In this document: one piece after another, positions 47,516-59,838 of the stretch
How the letters are laid out: the number at the start of each line of letters is the position of its first letter
Position numbering within the stretch: the stretch's first letter is position 1
From: Sperchopsis tessellata
Taxonomy: Eukaryota; Arthropoda; Insecta; Coleoptera; Hydrophilidae
Assembly (NCBI GenBank): GCA_033557685.1
Contig: JAWQRN010000001.1
Coordinates: forward strand, 1 to 64,000
Length of the DNA: 64,000 nucleotides
Reading direction: 5' to 3'
The notes under the pieces: model-generated
The model's input: only the letters and a program-made list of their open reading frames with translations
What the model was told of the DNA's origin: nothing
Databases searched by the model: none
Translations under genes and position numbers: made by a program

Positions 47516-49349
47516 ATGAATTTTGGCGCCAGACTTTCACGATATCCGGTTATAAATACAATACAAGGTGTTTGGAGAGGGTACGTAATTGTAGGTATTA
47601 AAATAATTTTTATATTGGGTTTGATTTTTTATAATTGAGTTATATTTTTGTGTTTTATCTTTATAACAATACAATACAATTTAAAGAATTTAATAATACT
47701 TGTCTTTCAGATTTGTTGACATGGCTACTACAGAGAAAATCCCAAAAGTTGTGAAGAAAATTGGTACACACAGTGGAGTTTTTCATTGCGATGAAGCTTT
47801 AGCTTGTTTCATGTTGAAACAGCTGCCAGAGTATGAAGATGCAGAAATAATCCGAACTAGAGATGAAAATGTATGTATTTTTTCAATATATTTGAATTGA
47901 AAATTAGTTTCTAAATCTAATATTTGTGAAAAATATGTTTTATTTTTTCAGGTGTTAAGTACATGCGATGTAGTAGTTGATGTAGGTGGTGTTTACGATT
48001 ACAAGAAAAATAGATTTGATCATCATCAACGTGGATTTGAAGAGACTTTTTCTACTATTCTTCCCCATATTGCAAAGAATAAAAATATTCGGTAAGTTTA
48101 AAATATCATAAACTGTTCGAATCTACAATGTCATATGACTAATGGTATTTAGATTAGTGAGGGGAATTATCGAACTATTCTATTGTTAAAATCTATTCAA
48201 TGAATTTAACCTATAAATTTTTCATTCGAATAACTTTTTCTTTTGAATGATTTTTTTCATTTAAATGATATATATGTATTCATTTGATCATTCATTTAAC
48301 CAAGAGCTGTGTGATATTCTAACGAGATGGTCTAGCTACCTGTGTACGAAGACTTACCTACCTGTTTTAGCTGATTGCATGCATTTTAATTACATTGTGG
48401 GTATCGTCAAGAAGACTGGCTGGTGTTTACAACCACATCGTTTCGGAGAAAGTTGTGCCTGTTGCCAAAAGCCCATAGGCTGATATTGTAAACAATAATT
48501 TGGCACAGATCCACGCTGCAGTAAACAATTTTGATCATCTTTTATTAGTACTTAGAAAACTGTACAATTCTGTTAATTGCTCACGCTTTATATAAAATAT
48601 TGATGAAAAATGTAAAGAGATAGTTTAGTTATTAAATTATATTGCAATCAGGCCTGTTACTAGCGCTCAAGCAACTCAGACACCGTCTGACGGCGGCACT
48701 TTGCAGAGACGGCAAAACATTAAAGGCTGAGAAACTTCCATGGGTGAGGCTTTATATTATAAATTATCTATTTTTAAAATGATTCTTATAACGGCAATAT
48801 TTTAAATATATTTTTTATAGCAAATGTATAGATATTATATATTTACAAGTTAATTAGACAAAAGTTATTCTTACTTTTTCTATTAATGAACTAATAACAG
48901 TTGGGAGTGAGATTAGAAACCGATTTTCTGAAATGTTAATTCCATTAATTGTTTATACAGGCTGTTGCTGTTAGAAACTTTTCTTACTGATCTTCAAAAT
49001 TGGTAAATGAACCCCCTGTTGATGTTTTCCATTCAGATTCACTGGTTTTCCCTATGAAATGCCATAAAATGGTGGCTTTTGTTAAAGACATGTATCTTAG
49101 AGTATAAAACCCAACAAAATCTAGTAGTGTTGAGATTAATTTAGTATTTTTTTACCAGTAAGTATTCATTTCAATTTTCAGAATAATGTTTACTAAATTG
49201 CGCAGTAATGAAGAGACCGAGAATTTTCAAAGTACAAATATGTATAAAAAAAACATCAGGAACGGAAACTTTGATTGATAAAACTGTTATTTTTGTTACA
49301 TTGGCTATCATCTCTGAACATATTAATGAAACAGTATTCAAATTTTGTA

Positions 49350-49398
<49 letters not shown>

Positions 49399-52300
49399 AA
49401 CTTTATAACATATATGTGAATGCCTGAAGACCGGGGCTAAAACGGGTACGTAGTAGATCTAAGTAGGGTTAAGTAGACCATCTCATCAGAATTTCACTGG
49501 GCCCTTGGCTTGGATGTACCACTAAAATTAAGTGACTAAACTGAAAAACTTATTCTTAATATTGCCATATAGTTTCTCCCGCCAGTTACCCGTGCTTGGT
49601 TAATTATATGAATATAGAAATAAAATTAAAATGAAAAAAACATTCAAAAGAAAAATGCATTCGAAAAAAAAATGTATTCGATAGTTAACAATGTACTAAT
49701 GATAACTATCGATTGTTCATTTCATTTCATAGTGCCTATCATTAGAATGGATACATATATTCGAATGAAAAAAATTCATTAAAATAAAAAAACTATCGAA
49801 TGATTTATTCGTTAGTGTACAATATAATATCAATAACTATCGATAGGTCATTTCATTTGCTAGTACCCATCACTAATTTAGCTATTTGAGAATTGTTAGA
49901 TTTTTTTATAGTAAGTTAGAAGTATAAGTTCAGTTTTATATAAAAAGTTTTATATAGAACGTAAATGCTGGCCTTGTAAGTTCAATTAAGGGGAATATCA
50001 CCCATCAAAATATGGTATTAGTGTCTTGTTCACAATAAAAACTAAAAAAAAGATTTCTGTTTTGAGAAAATTTTAAAATTATTTAAAGGTTTACTTTGTA
50101 CACTTGGGGACAACGTAAAAGTACATTAATTTGCGTAGGCTTCATGACCTAATTGTACAATGAATTGAAGATATGGAAAAGTAGCAACTTGTAGGACACT
50201 TTTATCTGTAAAGAGTGTAATAAAAAAAAATATATGTTTTAAACGCGAAGTTACATTTTTTAGATTGCAAATATATTGTTTTACAAAATTTTACATCATC
50301 GCTTTAATACAAATGGCTTTTCATTAAAAATAACTGCATACAAATGAACTTTGAATCCTTCATTGTATTTAATTTTCCTTTACATTTTTTCACCTGTGAC
50401 TATAAAAAAAGAAACTTATCTAGCAACAAAAAATGAGTCGCCTTAAGTTCGGAATACTAATTCAAACTGTTACTAGTTGTGAAAAATTTCATTAGGTAAA
50501 ATCTTTATATACGACTTTTTCCATGCAGACATGTTTTTCCCACCTTCCAAGGGTTTGAATAGGGTATAAAATCTTTAATAGTAAGTAGGTTTACTACACA
50601 TTGTAAATAAGATGCAGGAACATATTTTAAATGTTCTGTTAAAATCTAATCTAAAAATATTTTTTTTTTCAGATTAAGTTCAGCAGGTTTAGTGTATGTT
50701 CATTTTGGAATTGAAGTCATAACAGAAATTCTAAAGAAGAAACATTTTGTTGCGAGTTCAGATTGTATCTCTAGATTATATACCGCAGTGTACGATAGTT
50801 TTGTTGAAGAGTTGGACGCTATAGATAATGGGGTGCCTATGTATGCTGAAGGACATCCAAGGTACAGAATTAACACTCATTTGAGTGCAAGAGTACACAG
50901 ACTTAACCCAGAGTGGAATTCCGCTGACCCAGAACCTTCAGATGAATTGTTTAAAAAAGCAATGGAACTAGTAGGAACAGAATTTACAGATCAAATTGTC
51001 CTAGTAAGAATTTTTGTTAATAGAAACGTTTGATGAAAACATTTTGCTCTAAACTAAAATATATGAAATAACTTTTTAATTGATACAATTCTATATTTAG
51101 ATATACTTCCTAAGAATAAGATATTTGGATATACTTCTTGAGAATGAGATATATTGTGATTATTGTATCTAAGGAAGTTTTTTGATGGGAATCCATTTTA
51201 TGAGCCAAGGAGAAGAATACAATTTTTTTTAATAATTTGATACTAAGTGGCATCATGCCCTTTTACTCCAAACCTTTTGAGGAGTTTCTTACAACTCTAC
51301 TAAATAATCATATTAATCATGTTCGTATATTGCCAGAGGCCCATCCCATGACGGCAATACGGGTGATTTTTGTTATCTGCTTTCTGACACTAATGACTGC
51401 TAATGTTTTGAATTTGTTGGAATTTGAATACATTTAACACCAAAAATATCAATTTGTTATCCTTAAGATGGATTTATTAACTTGCATCACAATTATAACT
51501 TTTTTTTGACCACGTTACGTACATTAAGTTGGTTTGTATTTCTGGATGTGGGAACCAGCCATCTTATAGTACCAAACATCATCACAATGTGCCCAATCGT
51601 TTTTTTGTAAAGTGTTGTCATCGCTCCGTGTGTATAGTTTATTATGATCTGCCATGAAATGTTCCTTAGTACTAGCATCAAAATTTTGTCAATCAAGCTT
51701 ACATGTTACATAAAGTGCTTCAGTGAAATTTACACTTTGATTCTTCGTTGAACCATCTTTTATCCTCTTAAGGTGTAATATCTATGAGCTTAGGTCTGCC
51801 ACTGATTCAACACATTTAGGAAGTACAGTGAACCCTCGAGTTTCTGGAGTTCAATTTAACGGACTTTGGATTTAATGGACAAAATTTCCGGTCTTTGTGT
51901 CAAATGTGCAAATTAACACCCAGTTAATTTTCAAATGCTTTTAACCAAGATTTGCTTATACTTAAATTAACAAGTTATTTTTTTTTTATTAATTCACTTT
52001 TATTTTTAACAAAGTTTAGCGAATAGGCTGTATGTTGGGAAAAACGCGATAGTAATTTCACCGACAAGACACTGTTTATGACACGGTATCATGAACAAGA
52101 AGGCACGATTCAAAGCACCAACGGAACAATATGTGTACCCGTGTTATAATTTACTTAGACATTTATGTGTAGTACTAATGGAAAAATATGTTTTTTATAA
52201 ATATATCATAAATTTAATTCACACTTTTATTTCACACATGTTATTCTATTATTAGCACTTTTAAGAGCTTCTCGGCACCTATAACTAGCACTTTTCAGAG

Positions 52301-54946
52301 CTTCATGGCAATATATAATTACCACTTTTAAGAGCTACATGTCTTAATAATGTCCCCTGCAACAGTGGACGAAACTTCGGCAAAACCAAAAACCAACACA
52401 TGGTTATCTCCCGGAAAACCTGAAGATATATCATAAATTTATTTGACATAGAGAACACTTCGAGTTCAACTTGAAGAGGGATAATTTATTACACTTGCAG
52501 TAGGTACTAGAACAAGCACATGCCAACAGTCCATTTTGTGGTGTTTAAATAAAAGAAATATGAATTTAGTGTTTAAAAGATATTTATCTGTTACATATCT
52601 CATTTTTAATGGATCATTTTATAGTATTTTTGTATAAATTATTATTTATAAATTAATACTGCGGAAGTAAAAAAAAAACAAATATTAATACTTTGAAAAA
52701 CTTTATTGATTTAAACACAAAAGTGTTGAGAGTTTTTATTATTAATTAAAAATAAATGTTTATAATGTTTTAGTTACACACCAATACGTAATATAAATGA
52801 ACACACGTAAAAAATAATCCCCGATTGATCACTGACTGTGAAATTTGTGTACTGTGGCGATTTCTCTGCCCGCATTAATCACGGTAAGCAAGCACCTACT
52901 GTTTGCCTTAAAATATCTGATTTGAAATTTTCGGATTTTACGTACAATCGCATTTAATGGATAACCGTTCCTCCCATGTAGTCCAGAAAATAGAGGATTC
53001 ACAGTACTAATACATCACAGTTCATAAACAATTCATATCTACAGTCCATTTTTTAATCCATCATAGTCGCAGATGCATTCAAATCACCCGGCTTAATTTA
53101 ATTATAGTTTGTTGTCTCACGTGGTTTTATTCAGTCTGCGATAGCTAATAATTAATTGATACGTATTATATTGCACTGTATTGGATTCTTGGATGCTTCT
53201 GGTTTTTTTTTTCAGCAGTTTACAAGGTTTGAGAGAGAGATTTTTCTTCTGCTTAGATGGTAAAATTTGGTATTCTGCAAGGTTCTGTCTTTCATTCCAT
53301 TTTTTTTTTATAATTTACTCCTAACTCTATTTGTTTTCTATAATATTGGTAAGCAATCCACATTTTTGTGACGATACTCTGATATATTTACTTTTAACTA
53401 GTTCTTGGCAAGGTTAAAATTTAAACAATGAGATTCAGCAGAATTACTTATATTATAGAATGGGCGAGATAGTTGAACTTGTAAGTTTATTTTTCTATGA
53501 CTCATTTCTTTATAACAAAGTAAGGTTTCGTACTGATATCAACAAGAAATGTGAGATAACTATCTGAAAATATTGGAGTGCAAGTTTTTAAAGGTCACAT
53601 TCATATAGTATAGAAAATATTCTAAATTATGTGCCTTTGAACCTGAGGTGCTCATCTGTTATAGTTTTTAAATATAAATGTTTGCAGGTTAACACTAACC
53701 TGTTTAAATAATTTTTTTCATGATTTTTCGGTAGATGGGAGTTGTGTAGAGGTCAGTTTGTGTGATTCAGCTTTGTGGTTGTTGGCACATGGTTATGTAA
53801 ATTTGCATTTGATATTGTATATATAAGCAGGTATAACTCACTCTGACTCCATCTCCTTTTGAACTTTGTATTGCATATGAATATTAACACAGTTGCTGCT
53901 AGGTGAGGCTCATTTTATTTATATTATATGAAGTGTGTTTTTTTAATTTTAACAGAACAAATTTCATATATGCCATCACAACTGTTCTTCCTTTGGTCCA
54001 TGCTACCAGCTGATTCTCAATGTTCCTGAACTACTTGTATAGTTGACTAACTCCATTTAGTTTTTAAGAATGTTGTTTTTATTTAAAATAAAAAAAAATA
54101 GTACTCAAATATGGTGATTACATCTTTTTTTATAAATTATTGACTTAGTAAAACAAGTCCTTTTGTGTTAAAAAAATATTGGTTATTTAGAGTGCGACAG
54201 TTTGGTGGCCTGGTCGACAAGTAGTGAAAGAGGCCATTCTAAATAGAACCAACCTACATCCATGTGGAAAAGTAGTTGAACTTAAAGAAAGATGTCCTTG
54301 GAAAGATCACATGTTATCCATTGAAGAGGAACTAGGAATCATTGGTGAATTAAAGTTTATTGTTTTCCATGATAACACTGATTCATGGAGAGTACAAGGA
54401 ATTCCACTTCAGCCAGATAGTTTTATATGCAGGTATTAAGCCAAACTAAATACAAATAATGTTAATGTTGTTTCCAGATGGAAACACGGTTTCCACACAG
54501 AAGCAACATTAATATAGATAATAGCCGTGGAAGACTATTACATTTAAATACGAATAATCCTTATATACAATTTAATATGAATATAAATTCCCTTTATGTG
54601 ATGATAAATTCGATCTCAATGAAGAGTTTACCAATGCTGGCCTGTACCAAAGATCTGAAAAAAAATCATTTGACAGGCCTGGAATGCAGTTTTCCGCGAA
54701 ATTTAATTTTAAATACTTTTATTGGATCTTTTTATAGTGTTTATTATATACCATTGTTGTTGGGTTTACAGAGTATTTCTCCATGAAGACTGGAGAGGAG
54801 TAAGAGATAGTGAATTAAGCAAAATTGCCCAAATTGAAGATTGCATATTTTGTCACGCATCTGGATTCATAGGAGGCAATAAAACAAGAGAAGGAGCATT
54901 GAAGATGGCTTTGAAGAGTCTGGCTGCTGTACATGATAGGGATTAA
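47516..54946 (+). CDS. MYG1: MYG1 exonuclease (UPF0160, DHH-like phosphoesterase)
   Basis: MYG1 is a 3'-5' RNA exonuclease reported in nucleus/nucleolus and mitochondria. Six exons: 47516-47580, 47711-47870, 47952-48091, 50673-51003, 54191-54432, 54772-54946; all junctions GT-AG; joined length 1113 nt, 370 aa (human 376). Metal-binding motifs of the family are present: [14 protein letters not shown] (residues 40-53), DVGG (85-88), DHHQRGF (98-104), DAIDNG (170-175). Other family blocks are [20 protein letters not shown] and, near the C-terminus, [20 protein letters not shown] chose the upstream ATG at 47516 because exon 1 splices in frame into [10 protein letters not shown] and gives an Arg-containing, acid-free N-terminus typical of a mitochondrial presequence. 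A second in-frame ATG at 47721 (residue 26) could start a shorter cytosolic or nuclear form. Introns 3 and 4 (2.6 and 3.2 kb) hold repeats. Confidence 0.96.
48092..50672. other. MYG1 intron 3
   Basis: Holds an (AT)n microsatellite at 49353-49395 and unassigned AT-rich sequence. The frame 48265-48483 has no family features. Confidence 0.45.
49353..49395. repeat. (AT)n microsatellite
   Basis: About 21 uninterrupted AT units inside MYG1 intron 3. Confidence 0.95.
51826..53004. mobile_element. Tigger/pogo-like non-autonomous element in MYG1 intron 4
   Basis: The left end cagtgaaccctcgagtttct (51826) and the reverse complement of the right end, ctgtgaatcctctattttct (53004), are terminal inverted repeats of at least 23 bp. 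TA target duplications lie at 51824-51825 and 53005-53006. Subterminal sequence (atttaatggac against ctacatgg) also runs in mirror image. No transposase frame is left. A copy of the 35-bp-subunit repeat (52241-52430) sits inside it. Confidence 0.88.
52241..52430 (+). repeat. dispersed repeat with hammerhead-like core (copy 5, nested)
   Basis: Three subunits (tagcacttttaagagctt, tagcacttttcagagcttc, taccacttttaagagctaca) are followed at 52343 by cttaataatgtcc, cctgcaacagt and ggacgaaac, where gtcc and ggac can pair and gaaac follows as in a hammerhead ribozyme. The tail is tcccggaaaacctgaagata. It lies within the Tigger-like element, so it inserted later or was carried by it. Confidence 0.7.
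53010..54185. other. rest of MYG1 intron 4
   Basis: AT-rich, nothing recognised. Confidence 0.35.
54464..54560 (+). repeat. Penelope-like 3'-tail fragment in MYG1 intron 5
   Basis: gataatagccgtggaagact followed by attacatttaaatac matches the 3' end of the Penelope-like element at 22840-22880. Overlaps a meaningless frame starting at 54478. Confidence 0.6.
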
Positions 54947-55155
54947 ATAGTTACTATTCTGGGAGCATAAATGTTTGACTATTTTATATCCACATCCAAC
55001 TCAAGTTGTCATCGAGTATATTTTTTTGCTGTTTTGTTATATGCATTGGTACTTATACATTTGCATTGTACACTCAAGTAGTGATAACTTTGAGAAGTAA
55101 TATGGTATTTAACATGTTAACTGTTTAATGATCTGAAAAACTTGTGTCAAAGCAT

Positions 55156-55161
55156 ATTAAA
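55156..55161 (+). terminator. possible MYG1 polyadenylation signal
   Basis: ATTAAA variant hexamer about 210 nt after the MYG1 stop. I saw no AATAAA closer to the stop, so this is the best candidate but not certain. Confidence 0.3.
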
Positions 55162-55164
55162 TAT

Positions 55165-55570
55165 GTATTCATTTTTTTTTATCATAAGTGAACATTTTAT
55201 TTGTAATTTATTTTGTCACCATTGTAATTTAAACAAAAGTATAAAATATACAGATATAAATTATTTTAGTATTTTCACTCTAATAATCTATATTTAAAAC
55301 AATAATTTTATGAATAACCGGTGTGAATTTTAATGAGGACATCAGGTATGACATTTCAGTACTTGTTAAATCAGTAAAGTGGTAAGTGCAGTTCTTTTTG
55401 GAAGTAAGTTGCTTTCTCCATTATTGGTATCAAACAGGAGAAATATTGAAAAGGTGGCCAAGTCACCAAGCAAACTCTTATACCAACTAATAATGGCCTC
55501 AAACATTATCAATATTTTATTTAAAATACAATAAGTCATTGCTTTGTGAAATTGATATTTAGATACAAGT
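55165..55570. other. downstream of MYG1
   Basis: AT-rich, nothing recognised. Confidence 0.35.
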
Positions 55571-55574
55571 ATAA

Positions 55575-56380
55575 CCTACCACTATGGGGGCTTTTGTAGA
55601 CATGAGAAAGCATTTGACTCGAAGACATCTGAAGTGATAAAAGCTTTTCACCAAGAAACGAAATCAGTTCATTTGATATTGGCGTTAGACAAGGAGATGC
55701 CATATCACTGAAGTTGTTCAGTGCAGCTCTATAGTATAATATGTTCTAAACACTAGATTGGGAACATAAGGGCATTAAAATGAATGGAGGTTATCTTAAT
55801 TGTTTGGGATATCAAGAACACATGATTGATCTAGATTCAGAAAGTACAAATGTAGACCTTAGAATAAATTTTAGGAACACGAAAGTGATTCTCAGTGAAC
55901 TAACTATGCAACCTAATGTGGGAACCCTTATCAAAACTGTAATATTTTACATGTATTTGGACCAGCTTATAATGGTGGATGGATATATTTCTTCTGAGAT
56001 TACGTAAAAAGCTTTCTTGGAGTACAACTCGCAGATGCAATGGAATTTAAAATGCAGGGTATATATCAGTGTGTTTAACTTGTGATGACATATGCTATTT
56101 AGACTTGGACATTACATTCCTCGCACATTTAGAAGTTGCAAAACATAAGAAGTATTGAGAGGTACATGATGGGACAATTTTACAACTAATATGACTGAAA
56201 AATTTGTTAGATCATGCAGCCCAGTGTCCGCTATTATTGCGGGAAAAGTTGAACCTACCCACACTGTTTTCAGGAGACCATACTCAATAACGAGAGTTGG
56301 CATGATGCTTATTCGGAAGAAGACAAATAACAGATGGCAGTTGTTCAAATATATAGGTTCACTACATTCCTGTGAATAAA
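55575..56380 (+). pseudogene. RTE-like LINE fragment (RT domain onwards)
   Basis: Plus-strand pieces: a FVDxxKAFDSK-like block at about 55590, ISSFDIGVRQGDAISLKLFS, NMF, DWEHKGIKMNGGYLNCLGYQ, and INFRNTKVILSEL. In RTE RTs VRQGDxISPKLF precedes KLDWExKGIxINGExLNxLRFADD. The FADD box is replaced by YQEHMIDLDSE here, so the polymerase is dead. The 3' border is blurred. Confidence 0.75.
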
Positions 56381-56399
56381 ATATCTCACAAAAAAATTA

Positions 56400-58760
56400 A
56401 CTTAGTCCACCACAAATTAAAAACACAAAGAATTGGTTAAACGTTCTTTACATATTAAAAAAAAAAATACTTTTAAGAATCTGTGGAATTATTCTAGTGT
56501 AAGAAGGTGGAATACAATGTCCTCCTAAAAATAAAAGTAAAAAAATAATAATGAAGATAGACTTACAAATTCTTATAACAAAATGAAAAGAATATGAGAT
56601 ATTGTGAAAAAATGCGTGCACTTCTAATGATCTCAATTTACCGACTGTTCAAGATCTGAATAACTATTTTATAAATTGCAATACAAGCCTATTTACAGGC
56701 ACTGTTGATGAATATCGGTGCAGTATTCCAAACGGTGACGGATCAATATTTTTTATTCTACATCAAAAGAAAAAATTTCAGAGATTGTTAAAAAACTCAA
56801 GAGTAAAAAGAGTACTGATGAAGATGAAATCTACTCTACACTCCTGAAGAAATTCATCCTAAATTTTACTGAACCCCTGATGGATAGAATTAACACATCT
56901 CTACTGTGTGGGATTTATCCAGAAGTTTTAAAAATGGCCATAGTAATCCTCTGTTTAAAAAAGGATGAAGAAAAAGTTGTTTCTTATTACAGACCAATGA
57001 GTTTAATAAGCTTTTCAAAAACGTTTTAATACAGTGTGTTTGTAAGAGTATATAAATTTATAACAATCTAATACAATACTGAATTCCAATTTTTGACTTG
57101 ATAAAAATCATATATTAGGCAATGGATTAGGCCAATCTCTCATATGGCTTGTCTCTGGATTTCATTGAGGCATTGTCAAAACCAGAGAGATACGTCTTTC
57201 ACAGGCAACCATGGATGTCAACCTAGCTGTCTGTTAGAAAACAAAGTAATATATCATTGAGACGGTATTATTCACGCATTATCTTATAGTGATCCTCAAG
57301 GAAGTGTATTGGTACCTGTTTATATTCTTCTTGAATGACATGCCCCAGTCAATAAAAGAATTGCAAAAAATTGTCAGCTATGAAGACAATATATTTGTTC
57401 TGGTTATTGCCAATGTATAGCTTCAGATGGTAGTTAAGGCTAGTAAAACCCTTAAAGCCCCACAATATTGGTTCATTACTTATATTGAACACTATGAAGA
57501 CAAAATGTGCCATGTTCTAGGCCTCAAATACCTTTAGTACACAAGACTCTGTGTGACTTGGTGATGTTCTCAATCACTAGGAAACTGCAAAAGTCTTAAA
57601 AATACTTACTACATGTGCCTGAAGATATTCAATGATCTTCTGCAGATATCCAAAATCATTTTTCTCTAGATGAATTTCATGAAAGATGAACAATACGGAC
57701 TTTTTGTGTAAATTGTTTTGGATCAACGTTTTTGGGTAACACATTTTTTGTATTATTTTTTGTACATATGTATGATGATGGCATTGTTTATTCCAGAATT
57801 ATTATGGATATTGATTACTTATTTACCTATGGCTGTAGGATTTTAGTTGTTTGCCTTTTGTATAATTACGTATGTTATCTATGATTCAAAGTTTTTAGTA
57901 CTTGTGCAGAATTCCACTTATAAATGTTTTACTGTTCAATAATTTAACCATAATTGAAAAACAGTTTGGTAAGAGAAGCAAAGTGCCATCCTTGGAGCCA
58001 AATTTGCAGATATGACTCATTCTTATTCACGAGAATACATTAGTGATTCTTATTGGAGAGACAGCCCAAGATATTGTTAACTAGATCGAGGTGTATCTAT
58101 AGTTGACCTCTATAATCTATTATTGTCTTCCTTAGATATCAAACCAACATTAACGTTTTTTTTTTTGGAAATATGCTACTTTTGAGAACACTCAGAGATG
58201 TTAGTATGGAATCTGATCTATATGGTTCAGTTTTGGAGAGGTATGCCAGGATCTGCTGTTATTTTAAAAACTCTAAACAGAGCACTGCGTGTGATGTTTA
58301 GAATGGGCGAAGTGGATTCATGTAGGGATGGTTTTGGTAGAAAAAAGATTTGAACATTTCCAGCCATATATATCACTTCAATGTTAAAATATGTTTCTAA
58401 GAACCAATACTTGTTTGAATATAACTTGTACATGCACGAGTATAATAACAAACATAGAAAATAATTTAAGCCTTACACACTAAACTATGCTAAGTATTTG
58501 AATAGCCCTTTTTATCCGAATCTTATTTAAGTCCCTGAGAGTATCAGAAAGCTTGAAATAGAGTGTTCATTCAAGAAGGCCATCAGGGCTCTTTGTCTGT
58601 CTGGCATGTTTGATTCTTTGATGGAATTTGAGCAATATCTAGACAATTTTTTGTATGTTTTGTTTTCTGGTTTTTCGAGTCTCAGATTTATGGAGCACCT
58701 CACTATCGTTTCTGTGTAATATATTTTGTGTTAATTTATTTGTGTATTTATTTGTTTGAT
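56400..58760 (+). pseudogene. Jockey/CR1-like LINE relic, RT to C-terminus
   Basis: Plus-strand pieces: ISEIVKKLKSKKSTDEDEIY, LLCGIYPEVLKMAIVILCLK, VSYYRPMSLISFSKTF (56800-57030), GLSLDFIEALSK (57150), YSDPQGSVLVPVYILL (57290), then near 58220 YGSVLWRGMPGSAVILKTLN, RALRVMFRMGEVDSCRD, MHEYNNK, SPFYPNLI and VPESIRKLEIECSFKKAIR. The order follows a Jockey/CR1-type ORF2. There are many stops; the Asp pair of the YADD box reads as YEDN in SYEDNIF. Confidence 0.85.
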
Positions 58761-58764
58761 GCTT

Positions 58765-59835
58765 GATTCATTTGTTTACTTTCATCTGTGTATGTACTTG
58801 GTTTGATTTGTATAGATTGTAAGTTATTATTATTGTGAAGGTACTACTACTGTGAAGGGTGTTGGAATGTTCTGTGGAGTACTCCTCATCTCTGCTATTA
58901 AAAGTTGCTCAAGTAATTTACACTGATCTCCATTTACAGGTCTCCATACAAGCAGCCTTGTTTATTCACAGTTGATTGTTTTGAGAATATACCCAGAGAT
59001 TTTCTTGAATCTTTGTAGATCTATAATTTCCCAATATACATTATGTTACAGTGCGGTGAAGTCCCTATTTTGATCAAGTGTAAAATATATGGAATTCGGA
59101 ACGAATTATTAATTTCTTATGGGTTTAAATGGTTCCATTTATGTTGCTTCCATTTAGAAGTGTCCTTCATGTAACCAGTTAATCTTGTAAAATTGCGTAT
59201 GTGGATTCTCTTGCAATTTTATGTTTTAATAGATAAAGGACAGTCTTTGCCAAGGGAATGATTTGGTTTTGTGATTTTAAATTTCTTAGAGAAATGACAA
59301 AATAAAACAATTTTTTGTTTTAAGTATATACATAAAAACTCATATTTATTCTCATTATTATAGTTACAGAGCAAATAAACAGAAGGACTTATTAATATTT
59401 TAAAAGAAAAATACAATAGCATTGTATCTATAAAACATAAAGAGAATTCCCTCTACCAGAAACATTTTTGTCATTAAAGAAAGAGGTATGTTACTATGGA
59501 AAATTAGTTTTAGGGTAAAAAATAAATAGGTTATAGTATTTTAAATATGTACCTTATGGATATTTACAAGTTACATAAAAAATATAAAATATTTTCTGAA
59601 CATTGTTGTATTATAAATTTTTTTTTATATATATATATATATATTTATATCCATTAGGTATATTATTAAACATTAGAATAAGACATGGATAGATAAAATA
59701 GATTCAAGTTTGTCTAGTGTATTCCTAACATAGCATGGCAGCTTATATACACATAATAATAAATAAAATTTATCTACAAACAATAAATATAACACTATAC
59801 AATAATTAACATAGTTATCTAAAATATAGAGTTAA
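58765..59835. other. gap between LINE relic and NOX stop
   Basis: AT-rich, includes a short (AT)n at about 59627-59645. Possible NOX polyadenylation hexamer AATAAA (minus) at 59345-59350. Nothing else seen. Confidence 0.35.
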
Positions 59836-59838
59836 TAA

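Noticed and set aside
48265..48483. 72-residue frame with several Cys in MYG1 intron 3
   Set aside because: MYG1 exons 3 and 4 join in frame without it, and the Cys spacing fits no zinc finger I know.
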